A stretch of 30,007 nucleotides of DNA from Spartobacteria bacterium UBA5019 (lineage in GTDB: Bacteria > Verrucomicrobiota > Verrucomicrobiia > Chthoniobacterales > Terrimicrobiaceae): the NCBI GenBank assembly GCA_002396485.1, contig DGXZ01000002.1, positions 1 through 30,007 on the forward strand. The letters run 5' to 3'. Shown piece after piece: positions 21,135 through 30,007 of this stretch (position 1 is its first letter; each line of letters begins with the position of its first letter). Under the pieces are notes generated by a model. It made no database searches, was not told the origin of the DNA, and saw only the letters and a list, made by a program, of their open reading frames with translations. The position numbers were made by a program, and so were the translations under genes.

Positions 21135-22318
21135 GATTTCTGCGGGAGCCGCAGGCAGAGGAGGAAGGTTAGGAGCAGAAGTCCGGAAGCGGCCCAGAAG
21201 GGGGTCTGTGCATAGGCGGCGATGTTTTTGTCCAAGTCAAATGTCAGGAGCCAACCGCCGAGGACAGGTCCGATCCAGCGGGCGAGGCTGCCAGCGGATT
21301 GCAGGATGCCGAGCGCACGGCCTTGCCATTCGGCGTCCACATTGCGCGAGGCGATGCCGGAAAGGGTCGGGCTGAGCAGGCTGTTTCCGGCGGCGATTCC
21401 GGCGCAGGCAAGCAGGAGCATGGGAATGTTGGCGGTGAAAGGCATCGCAAAGAGGCTGCCGGTGAGGATGGCCGCCCCGGCCGTGGCCAGGCGCGCTTCA
21501 CCGAATTTTTTCACCAAGCGGCCGATGAGTCCGCCTTGGATGACGACGCCGATAACCCCTAGCATGGCGAAGACATAGCCGGTTTGCGCGGTGTTGAATT
21601 CGTAGCGGTGGGCGACGAAGAGCGCGAAAACGGCTGTCATGATGGAAAAGCCCGCGATCAAAATAAAATAGGTCGCCACGGTCGTGAAGTAAGGGCCGGT
21701 GCGGACATGCTGCAGGATGGCTGGGAAGAGGTGTTCTTTCTTTGGGCCACGCTTTTCTTTCGGCAAGGACTCGGGAAGCACGAAAAAGATGAGCGCAGCA
21801 TTCGCGAGCGCCAGTGCCCCGGCGAGGTAAAGCGGGGCGGATTCACCCAGCCAAGCGGCCGTCGCGCCTCCGAGCGCGGGACCGAAAACAAAACCCAGGC
21901 CAAATGCCGCGCCGATGAGGCCCATCGCCTTGGAGCGGTTTTCGGGGGCGGTGATGTCGGCGACATAGGCCTGCGCGGTACCGATGCTGCCGCCTGAAAT
22001 GCCGTCGATGATCCGCCCGACGAATAGCATCGTGAGCGAGTGGCCCGCACCCATAATGGTGAAGCCCAGAGCGGTTCCGAGTGTGCTGATGATGAGAACC
22101 GGCCGGCGTCCGAACCGATCGGATATCTGTCCGAAGACCGGCGCAGCGAGGAATTGAACAAGCGAGAAAATTCCGAAAAGCCAACCGATCTCCCAAGGCG
22201 TCGCGCCGAAACGCTCGGCGTAAAAGGGCAGGACGGGAATCACAACTCCGAAGCCCACCATATTGATGAGAATTGTAAGAAAAATTATGCCGAGTGCGGC
22301 GCGGTTGGATTTTTGCAT
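21131..22318 (-). CDS. MFS transporter, TetA-like drug/metabolite exporter
   Basis: A 395-residue inner-membrane protein with about twelve hydrophobic segments in two six-helix halves. The DHA1/TetA-family motif A is clear in the loop between helices 2 and 3: FGQISDRFGRRPVL. The helix-5 antiporter motif is also recognisable (GLIGAAFGLGFVFGPALGG), which favours proton-coupled export. A long basic loop (LPKEKRGPKKEHLF, about 188-201) separates the halves. Its ATG shares one base with the stop of the upstream START-like gene, so both are probably one transcript. Substrate is unknown; tetracycline resistance should not be assumed. Confidence 0.87.
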   Translation of the reverse strand: MQKSNRAALGIIFLTILINMVGFGVVIPVLPFYAERFGATPWEIGWLFGIFSLVQFLAAPVFGQISDRFGRRPVLIISTLGTALGFTIMGAGHSLTMLFVGRIIDGISGGSIGTAQAYVADITAPENRSKAMGLIGAAFGLGFVFGPALGGATAAWLGESAPLYLAGALALANAALIFFVLPESLPKEKRGPKKEHLFPAILQHVRTGPYFTTVATYFILIAGFSIMTAVFALFVAHRYEFNTAQTGYVFAMLGVIGVVIQGGLIGRLVKKFGEARLATAGAAILTGSLFAMPFTANIPMLLLACAGIAAGNSLLSPTLSGIASRNVDAEWQGRALGILQSAGSLARWIGPVLGGWLLTFDLDKNIAAYAQTPFWAASGLLLLTFLLCLRLPQKS

Positions 22319-23007
22319 CAGGGTTTTTTAGTGTCTGCCTCAACTGGCGATTCCAGAGCCTCTCGCAGGCGGACGAGTTGCGCGGCGAGTTCCACCGGAT
22401 AGCTGGATTTTTGTTTTTCGACCTTTTCGCCTATCGCGAGGACAGTTTTTTGCATTCGAAAAAGGGCTGGGCCTTTGAGTATTTTTGCCATGCCGGAGCT
22501 TGGAGTCACGAGATTCGTATAGCGAATCACAGATGAACCGTTTTCAAAAGGTTCGATACGCAAGTTGCCTTCGGCGGCTTTTGTTTGAAGAGCGCGGAGG
22601 AGAATCCATGAGACCTGATAGCCTTCACCGAGCGCCTTCATTTCGTTGCGTGCGGTGTAGGCCTCGTCGCGAAGAATCGGCACCTCGACCTCGTAATCCA
22701 CCTCCACCACGCAGGGTGCGATTCTTTTTGAGATTTTGGACTCCAGCACGTCGGGGATGTATGTCTTGGCTTGGTCGTAGTCAAAAAAAACGGCCGCAAC
22801 CTCCTCCGGGGTCGCCTGGATTCGTTTGTAGATTCGCACTCTCGGCCAGGGCTTCCCGGGAATATCCTGCTCCAGCACGATCAGATCGCCCTTTTCCAAA
22901 TCCAATTGTTGATCGCGGGACAAGTCCTCAAGCACGCCTGCGGTCGCGGTAGCCAATGCCCCGAGGCACGCCGCCAAGCATAGAAAAAACAGTCGGACAC
23001 GAGTCAT
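22318..23007 (-). CDS. Secreted START/SRPBCC-like lipid-binding protein
   Basis: A 229-residue protein with a Sec signal peptide (MTRVRLFFLCLAACLGALATATAG). The mature part has the helix-grip pattern of START/SRPBCC proteins: PRVRIYKRIQATPEEVAAVFFDYDQ, then PDVLESKI, VEVDYEVEVPI, EGYQVSWILL, NGSSVIRYTNLVTP and a long C-terminal helix. Such proteins bind lipids or other hydrophobic ligands; a periplasmic location is unusual but known in PVC bacteria. ATG 23007 is preferred over GTG 23013. It is the first gene of a pair with the MFS exporter and is divergent from the NtrC-like gene. The ligand is unknown. Confidence 0.65.
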   Translation of the reverse strand: MTRVRLFFLCLAACLGALATATAGVLEDLSRDQQLDLEKGDLIVLEQDIPGKPWPRVRIYKRIQATPEEVAAVFFDYDQAKTYIPDVLESKISKRIAPCVVEVDYEVEVPILRDEAYTARNEMKALGEGYQVSWILLRALQTKAAEGNLRIEPFENGSSVIRYTNLVTPSSGMAKILKGPALFRMQKTVLAIGEKVEKQKSSYPVELAAQLVRLREALESPVEADTKKP

Positions 23008-23111
23008 CAACACTCATAGAAAGCGGGAGCGGGCGTGCAATCAAGGCCGCGATGACAAAAATCGCTTTCGCAGGCCGCATTGGTGTTGTTGAATTAAAAG
23101 ACACAAGGACA

Positions 23112-24545
<1,434 letters not shown>

Positions 24546-25313
24546 ATGTTGACTTGGAAACAAAGCGGAAGCGCTTGGGAAGCAGCGGAATCAGCCCCGC
24601 TTGCGGACCGTGGATTTCGCTACGGGATGAGCGTCTTTGAGACGATCACGGTCTTGGACGGGCGGCCTTTGCTTTTGATCGAGCATTTGGAGCGGTTGCG
24701 CCGGGCTGCCGGGGCTTGCGGGCTGAACTTGCCACCGCTGCCAGAGTTTGATTTTTCAAGGCTTTCGACAGGCCTGTTGCGCTTGTATGTGACGGCGGGA
24801 CCGGGCGATCCGGGCGATCCATTCGCGGGGAATGTCTATGCGCTGTTCGATCAAACGGAAGTTGGATGGAATTTGCCGGCATTGCGAGTTATGTCCTGCG
24901 CCGCGCCTTATTTGCCTAGGCCGGGAGGGTGGAAATCCGGCAACTACTGGCAAAATATCGAAGCTCTGGGGCAGGCCAAACGTGCGGGTTGCGACGAGGC
25001 GTTGCTATTCAATCCGGCGGGCATGCTCGTCGGAGCTGCCATGGCGAATGTCTTTCTGCAAATCGATGGAAAATGGGTCACTCCAGCACTGGAAACCGGT
25101 GCGCGGGACGGTGCTGTGCACTCCTGGGTGCTGAGCCACTTCAGCGTGGACGAAGGGATTTTGGACAGCCGGGATGTGGCTTGCTGCAGCGCAGCCTTCC
25201 TCACAAACAGCCGCATCGGGATTCGCTCGGTGCGGGAACTGGATGGCCGCCCTCTGGCCGATGAGACAAGCGGCCTTAAGCAGAAATACTTCGATGACAT
25301 TTTCGCCGCTTGA
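24546..25313 (+). CDS. PabC-like aminotransferase class IV (aminodeoxychorismate lyase-like)
   Basis: A 255-residue PLP fold-type IV protein. Family marks are DRGFRYGMSVFET (21-33), the likely PLP lysine Lys130 in GGWKSGNYWQN, DEALLFNPAGM (150-160) and ANVFL (167-171). PabC converts aminodeoxychorismate to 4-aminobenzoate for folate; related members are branched-chain and D-amino-acid aminotransferases. The Glu that normally contacts the PLP ring nitrogen (E-x4-N-x-F) is Gly163 here, so catalysis may differ. ATG 24546 follows the activator stop with no gap and has a very strong GAGGAGGAG just upstream. Its end overlaps the mfd start by 20 bases. The lack of other folate genes leaves the substrate open. 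Confidence 0.75.
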   Translation: MLTWKQSGSAWEAAESAPLADRGFRYGMSVFETITVLDGRPLLLIEHLERLRRAAGACGLNLPPLPEFDFSRLSTGLLRLYVTAGPGDPGDPFAGNVYALFDQTEVGWNLPALRVMSCAAPYLPRPGGWKSGNYWQNIEALGQAKRAGCDEALLFNPAGMLVGAAMANVFLQIDGKWVTPALETGARDGAVHSWVLSHFSVDEGILDSRDVACCSAAFLTNSRIGIRSVRELDGRPLADETSGLKQKYFDDIFAA

Positions 25314-28300
25314 GTCCTTTTTAAAACAGGCGGAATCGGATTCTGCGGTAGCCAAGCTTCTCCAGGCCAAGTCGGGCGCACTTGTTCCCGAGATCGCCGA
25401 GGCTGCACAACCTTTCGTCACGGCGTTGCTGATTGGAAAAATAAAAGGACGCGTGTGGGTCGTGTGCCGCGATTTGAAAAACCAGGAGGAATTCGCCGCC
25501 GAGCTTGCGGCATGGTGTGGGCGGGTTCGGCTTTTTCCCGATTTGGAAATCCCGAATGCCGAGGCGCTGCCGGATGCGGAGACCGAGTCCGAGCGTTTGG
25601 ATTTGCTACGAACGCTGGCCCGCAGCGGCGGCGATGAGGTGGTTGTGATTCATGCCGGGCAATGGGACTCCGCCACGCCCGCGCTGGTCTCGGTGAAACG
25701 CGAGATTTTCATCTTGGAGAAAGGGCAGAGCATTCCACTGGAGGAGGTGATCTCGCGCCTCGAAGCGTCCGGGTATGTCTCTGCGCCGCAGGTAGCGGCG
25801 CGCGGGCAATATGCCCGGCGCGGGGGAATTCTGGATGTCTTTTCCTGGCAGCAACAACGTCCAGTGAGACTGGAGTGGTTCGATCGGGAAATCGATTCCC
25901 TCCGCGAGTTCGATCTCGATACGCAGGGCTCCGTAGGCGAGGTCGCCCACGCAGAAATCTACATCGGACGCACAGACGCCTCCGAGGGGACCCTGCGCGA
26001 TTATCAGGGGGCAAAGGATCGCGTCATCACGATCGAGCCGGACGCGGAGTTCGAAGGCCTCGGCATAGGAAGCGGCGGCGAGGCTTTGAAGAGGGGGGCC
26101 GTATTTTATCCCCCACCCTTCGGCGATCTCGGAGCTGGCGACTTGGTGCTCAATGAAACCAAGCGCGACCGTTTTTTTAATCAGCTCCACAGCTGGGCAG
26201 CCGACCGCTGGACGATTGCTTTCGCATGTGTGAATGAAGGCGAAGGCGAGCGTTTCCGTGAAATGGCTGCGGATTTCGATTTCGATACTTCGAACCTGGT
26301 CTTTCTAACTTCGCGGGCCACGCGCGGATTCGTGTGCCCACAGGCGAAGATCGCACTTCTTGCAGAGTCCGAAGTGCTCGGCCGCTCGGCGAGCCAGCGC
26401 GCGCACCGGGCGGCGTTGCGGCGCGAACGTGTTCGGACGGGCCGGGCGGTTATGGATTTTTCGGAATTCGAGGCGGGAGACCTCGTGGTTCATCTCGACC
26501 ATGGCATCGGTCGCTACGAGGGACTCGAAAAATCGCCCGACGGCGAAGGCGAGGTGCTGGTGCTGGAATTCGCCAACAGAGCCCGGCTCTATGTGCCGCT
26601 GGATCAGGCCTGGCAGGTTGCGCGCTACGTGGGACTCGGCCGCAAGTATCCCGAGCTTTCCGAGTTGGGCGGTGGCCGATGGAAAAAAGCGAAGGAAAAA
26701 GCCACGCAGGGTATCTACCAATACGCCGCCCGGATGCTCAAGGTGCAGGCCGAACGCGAGACGGCGGAGGGCCACTCGTTCCCGCCGGACTCGCACTGGC
26801 AGCAGGAGTTTGAGCGTTCGTTTCATTTCACCGAGACACCGGATCAGATCAAGGCAATCCGGGATGCCAAGACGGACATGGAGTCAACGCGAGCCATGGA
26901 TCGCTTGATTTGCGGTGATGTCGGCTTTGGGAAAACCGAGGTGGCCATCCGAGCGGCCTTCAAAGCGGTGACGAGCGGCAAGCAGGCTGTGATCATCGCC
27001 CCCACGACGGTGCTGGCTCAGCAGCACTGGCAGAATTTCCGTGAGCGTATGAGTGAATATCCGGTCACGATCGAACTCCTCAGCCGCTACCGCTCCGCAG
27101 CAGAACAGAAAAAAGTGATCAAGGCGCTCGGTGAAGGAAGTGTTGATATCATTGTCGGAACGCACCGTGTCATTTCCCAGGATGTCATTTTCAAAGATCT
27201 CGGCCTCGTCGTTGTCGATGAGGAGCAGCGCTTCGGCGTGAAGCACAAGGATGCGCTGAAGGAAAAATTCCGCCTTGTCGATGTGCTTACGCTCTCCGCG
27301 ACTCCGATTCCGCGAACGCTCTACCTATCGCTCATGGGCGCGAGGGACATGTCCGTGATCGAAACCCCGCCGCCGAATCGCCAGCCCGTCGAGACCATCG
27401 TCTGCGGCTACGACGAACGCGTCATCCGCGACGCTATCAATCGCGAACTCGCACGCGGCGGGCAGATTTATTTCCTGCACAACCGGGTTCAAACGATCGA
27501 ACGCGTCGCAGCGAGGATTCGCGAACTCTGCGAGGGCGCGCGCGTCATCGTCGGCCACGGACAGATGGAGGAAAAGGAACTCGAAGGCGTCATGCAGAGC
27601 TTCGTGGCAGGCAAGGCGGATATTCTGGTTTCGACGACCATTATCGAGAGCGGGTTGGATATTCCCAATGCGAACACCATTATCATCGACCGTGCCGACC
27701 GGTTCGGCCTTGCGGACCTGTATCAACTACGAGGACGCGTCGGGCGCTCGGGAACAAAAGCCTATGCCTACCTGCTCCTGCCGCGCGAATTGATGTCCGT
27801 CGGCGCAGCGCGCAAGAGGGTTTCAGCGATCAAGCAATACTCGGAACTGGGATCGGGTTTTAAAATCGCCATGCGTGACCTGGAGATTCGTGGAGCGGGC
27901 AATCTCCTCGGCACCGAGCAGAGTGGACACATCATCTCCGTGGGCTTCGACCTCTACTGCAAGATGCTCCGCCGGGCGGTGGATTCCGTGAAGGGCCAGA
28001 AATCCTTCGGTGCCACTACCGCGTTGCGATTTGATTTTTTAGTCACCGAGGAGGGCGAATTCATCAAGTCCGGCGGCATTCCCTCTTTTGTTCCAAATGC
28101 CTACATGGGCGAGCCGAAATTGAGGATCGAAGCCTACAGGCGCCTTGCGGAGGCGGGCACGCGCGAAGAAGTCGATACTCTCCGCATGACGTGGCGGGAT
28201 CGATTCGGTCCTCTGCCGCCCGCGCTTGAGAATGCCTTGCTCTGCGCGACGATCCGCATCGAAGCCTCGCACCGCCGCATCAGCCAGGTCGAGGTGAAGG

Positions 28301-28434
28301 ATGGAAAAATCATGCTCACGCGTGGCGGCAGCTATGTATTGATCGGTGGTCGCTTTCCCCGCTTGACGGTTCCCGACCCCGATTTTAAGCTTTGCAGCGT
28401 GTTGAGCTTCCTCGAAACGATGCAGAGCCGATGA
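25294..28434 (+). CDS. mfd: Transcription-repair coupling factor
   Basis: A 1046-residue DNA translocase that removes RNA polymerase stalled at lesions and recruits UvrA. In order: a UvrB-like N-terminal region (about 1-330, including ARGQYARRGGILDVF), an RNA-polymerase-interacting CarD-like domain from about 387 (FEAGDLVVHLDHGIGRYEG), and a RecG-like helicase with Walker A GDVGFGKTE near 540 and DEEQ box VVDEEQRFG near 641. LSATPIPRTLYLSLMG, STTIIESGLDIPNANT and QLRGRVGRS follow, then a C-terminal TRCF domain. It is somewhat shorter than E. coli Mfd (1148), mostly at the N-terminus. ATG 25294 is the start that gives the family N-terminus; it lies inside the 3' end of pabC. It is coupled to the surA-like gene by an ATGA overlap. 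Confidence 0.97.
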   Translation: MTFSPLESFLKQAESDSAVAKLLQAKSGALVPEIAEAAQPFVTALLIGKIKGRVWVVCRDLKNQEEFAAELAAWCGRVRLFPDLEIPNAEALPDAETESERLDLLRTLARSGGDEVVVIHAGQWDSATPALVSVKREIFILEKGQSIPLEEVISRLEASGYVSAPQVAARGQYARRGGILDVFSWQQQRPVRLEWFDREIDSLREFDLDTQGSVGEVAHAEIYIGRTDASEGTLRDYQGAKDRVITIEPDAEFEGLGIGSGGEALKRGAVFYPPPFGDLGAGDLVLNETKRDRFFNQLHSWAADRWTIAFACVNEGEGERFREMAADFDFDTSNLVFLTSRATRGFVCPQAKIALLAESEVLGRSASQRAHRAALRRERVRTGRAVMDFSEFEAGDLVVHLDHGIGRYEGLEKSPDGEGEVLVLEFANRARLYVPLDQAWQVARYVGLGRKYPELSELGGGRWKKAKEKATQGIYQYAARMLKVQAERETAEGHSFPPDSHWQQEFERSFHFTETPDQIKAIRDAKTDMESTRAMDRLICGDVGFGKTEVAIRAAFKAVTSGKQAVIIAPTTVLAQQHWQNFRERMSEYPVTIELLSRYRSAAEQKKVIKALGEGSVDIIVGTHRVISQDVIFKDLGLVVVDEEQRFGVKHKDALKEKFRLVDVLTLSATPIPRTLYLSLMGARDMSVIETPPPNRQPVETIVCGYDERVIRDAINRELARGGQIYFLHNRVQTIERVAARIRELCEGARVIVGHGQMEEKELEGVMQSFVAGKADILVSTTIIESGLDIPNANTIIIDRADRFGLADLYQLRGRVGRSGTKAYAYLLLPRELMSVGAARKRVSAIKQYSELGSGFKIAMRDLEIRGAGNLLGTEQSGHIISVGFDLYCKMLRRAVDSVKGQKSFGATTALRFDFLVTEEGEFIKSGGIPSFVPNAYMGEPKLRIEAYRRLAEAGTREEVDTLRMTWRDRFGPLPPALENALLCATIRIEASHRRISQVEVKDGKIMLTRGGSYVLIGGRFPRLTVPDPDFKLCSVLSFLETMQSR

Positions 28435-29423
28435 GACGATTTTTCGCAATTTTTGCCACCTGCCTAGCTGCTGTCCTATCCATCCCCGCCGCGCGGTGTC
28501 AACAGGCCGAGGTCATCGATGGCGTGGCCGCCATCGTGAACAATGAGGTGATTACGATTTCGCAAGTGCGTGAGCTCATCGGTGCCCGCGAGCGAGCCAT
28601 GCGCGAGGCTTATCGTGGTCCCGACCTTGCCGACAAGGTCAAGGAAATGAGACTCGCCGCCCTCAAGGACCTCGTCGACCGCCAACTCATCTTGCAGGAG
28701 TTTCGCAAAATGCAGGAAAAGGGAGCGAACATACCCGATTATGTCGTAGACGACCGCGTGCAGACAATCATCCGCGATGAATTCGGCGGCGACCGCGCAG
28801 CCTTTGTCAGAACCCTGCAAGCGCAGGGCTACACGCTCACACGCTTCAAAGAGATCGAAAAAGAAAAAATCATCGTGCAGGCGATGCGACAGGCCAAAGT
28901 GACAGACAACTTTGTGGTCTCTCCCAAACAAGTTCAGGATTTCTACGATAAAAACCGCTCAGCCTATTCCCTGCCGGAACAGGTCAAACTTCGCATGATC
29001 GTTCTTCGCGAAGGCAACAAAGATGACATCGGCTCAGGCGGCGACAAGAAGCAAACAGCCGAGGAGATTCGCCAGAAACTCGTTGGTGGTGCGGAATTCG
29101 AGCGCATGGCCCAAATGTATTCCGAGGATGAAAGCACCAGCGACACCGGCGGCGACTGGGGTTGGATCGAGCGAAATACACTGAACGAAGAACTCACCCA
29201 AACCGCATTCTCCCTCAAAGCCGGAGGCATCAGCCCGGTCATTCACATCGGTGACTCCTATTACATTCTCTATGTGGAAGCTCGAAAAAACTCCTCGGTC
29301 AAGCCACTGGGTGAAGTTCGCGAGGAAATCGAGAGCAACCTCATGCAGCAGGAACGCATGAAAGTCCAACAGCGCTGGCTCGATACGCTGCGCCAGAAAG
29401 CCTACATCAAAATCTTGACATAG
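28431..29423 (+). CDS. Periplasmic SurA-like chaperone / parvulin peptidyl-prolyl isomerase
   Basis: A 330-residue protein with a signal peptide (MRRFFAIFATCLAAVLSIPAARC, probably cleaved before QQAEV). The N-terminal chaperone domain (about 25-170) starts with the SurA hallmark DGVAAIVNNEVITISQV. A parvulin domain follows (about 180-290): PEQVKLRMIVL, GGAEFERMAQMYSED, TGGDWGWI, LKAGGISPVIHIGDSYYILYVE. A C-terminal helix completes the clamp. SurA escorts outer-membrane proteins such as the barrel encoded at 3587-4432 to the BAM complex. There is one parvulin domain rather than the two of E. coli SurA, which is common outside gammaproteobacteria. ATG 28431 overlaps the mfd stop as ATGA. No terminator is seen downstream. 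Confidence 0.9.
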   Translation: MRRFFAIFATCLAAVLSIPAARCQQAEVIDGVAAIVNNEVITISQVRELIGARERAMREAYRGPDLADKVKEMRLAALKDLVDRQLILQEFRKMQEKGANIPDYVVDDRVQTIIRDEFGGDRAAFVRTLQAQGYTLTRFKEIEKEKIIVQAMRQAKVTDNFVVSPKQVQDFYDKNRSAYSLPEQVKLRMIVLREGNKDDIGSGGDKKQTAEEIRQKLVGGAEFERMAQMYSEDESTSDTGGDWGWIERNTLNEELTQTAFSLKAGGISPVIHIGDSYYILYVEARKNSSVKPLGEVREEIESNLMQQERMKVQQRWLDTLRQKAYIKILT

Positions 29424-29459
29424 CTCAGATAAGCGCATTAGTGGTATTCGTAATAGATT

Positions 29460-29864
29460 ATGCCCTTCTACTCCGCAAAATCCTCATCCGAGATACTTGT
29501 AAAAGTAGAAGTCAAAAAAATCTCCGTCGATAACAATATTGACGAGATTGACCATGGTATTAACAAACCACCAACATTATTGTCGAGCAAAATCGGGGAA
29601 TACATGGTGCGAATCGGGGACTCGAACGATTTTTGTTTCAATATCATCATTCAATTGCTTACGCAGGGAAAGGTGAGGGTGGACTTTCGAAACACCACGG
29701 AGCGCCTCCAGTTGATGAACAAGCAAAACCGGATGTCCCGTATTGATGCGGTTCAGCTTTTCGACAGCTGGGTTGAAGAAAACCGCGTTCAATCCACCCA
29801 GCCCGAGAAAACTCAAAACATCGTTCTCCAACCGCATCGAGTCAATCTTCCTCTTGCGAAATGA
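29460..29864 (+). CDS. Doubtful hypothetical gene
   Basis: A 134-codon frame in AT-richer DNA after the surA-like gene. No domain, signal peptide or membrane segment is recognised and there is no Shine-Dalgarno sequence before the ATG. A competing minus-strand frame at 29577-29837 (86 residues, starting MRLENDVLSFLGLGGLNAVF) has AGAGGAAG about ten bases before its ATG, and looks just as much like protein. At most one of them is likely to be real; the region may also be a decayed gene or element. Confidence 0.25.
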   Translation: MPFYSAKSSSEILVKVEVKKISVDNNIDEIDHGINKPPTLLSSKIGEYMVRIGDSNDFCFNIIIQLLTQGKVRVDFRNTTERLQLMNKQNRMSRIDAVQLFDSWVEENRVQSTQPEKTQNIVLQPHRVNLPLAK

Positions 29865-29911
29865 AACTCCCTCGCGATTGATGCCAAAATCACCGTCACA
29901 CGCTTACAACC

Positions 29912-30007
29912 ATGACACTCAAACCTAAAACGCCAGCCTCCAAAATATTGATTCATGTGGGAGTTAGAAAGTTTTCAACAACCCAAATCCTTGAGGAATG
30001 GGATTCC
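29912..30007 (+). CDS. 5' end of an unidentified gene (partial)
   Basis: An ATG at 29912 opens a frame of 32 codons that runs off the right edge, beginning MTLKPKTPASKILIHVGVRK. It matches no family I recognise. There is no clear ribosome-binding site and the start could be elsewhere. Confidence 0.3.
   Translation, partial: MTLKPKTPASKILIHVGVRKFSTTQILEEWDS

Noticed and set aside
21131..22318. Tetracycline resistance gene
   Set aside because: Motif A places it in the TetA-like branch of MFS exporters, but that branch includes many non-resistance transporters and no tetR-type gene is adjacent.

Overview
The window is dense bacterial DNA, GC-rich except for a few AT-richer patches, and almost every stretch is coding. 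The gene set suggests a Gram-negative, probably Verrucomicrobiota-like (PVC) organism. It has an outer-membrane beta-barrel protein with a C-terminal Phe, SurA- and LolA-like envelope factors and an HpnH-type hopanoid enzyme. It also has a very large PEPCK-like protein, SAM-domain proteins fused to FGE-like domains, and a dispersed intercistronic repeat encoding TTEDTES-type peptides. The phylum is an inference; no rRNA or marker protein was compared.

Left part (1-4.5 kb): the window opens in the first codons of a minus-strand gene with its own promoter and operator. Then come tadA-pgeF (minus) and, divergently, rpe, a SCO-type copper chaperone and a lipoprotein cytochrome c (plus). A strong two-way terminator separates these from a minus-strand outer-membrane protein gene with a long, foldable 5' leader.

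Envelope operon (4.65-10.36 kb, minus): sugar-nucleotide epimerase, M20 amidohydrolase, class A penicillin-binding protein and PotA-type ATPase follow one another with 4-bp overlap to 18-bp gaps. The penicillin-binding protein keeps its glycosyltransferase residues but has lost the nucleophilic Ser and Lys of its transpeptidase domain.

Accessory stretch next to tRNA-Leu(GAG) (10.46-14.44 kb): a tandem pair of SAM + FGE-fold proteins lacking the FGE cysteines, then a VapBC-type toxin-antitoxin pair whose promoter, perfect 28-bp palindrome and antitoxin start codon coincide (predicted leaderless mRNA), then HpnH.

Centre (14.56-20.0 kb): a 1152-residue protein, best explained as a PPi-type phosphoenolpyruvate carboxykinase, followed by a restriction-like cassette. 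The cassette holds an XRE regulator overlapping an HNH nuclease (minus) and, divergently, an NgoMIV-family endonuclease, with a perfect 8-1-8 palindrome between. No methyltransferase is present in the window, although GCCGGC sites are. This is the most interesting locus here.

Right part (20.0-29.4 kb): a LolA-like protein and panD (plus), an MFS exporter and a secreted START-like protein (minus), then a tightly packed plus-strand operon: an NtrC-like activator with Glu at the phosphoacceptor position, a PabC-like enzyme, Mfd and a SurA-like chaperone. The last 580 bases are AT-richer and hold only doubtful reading frames.
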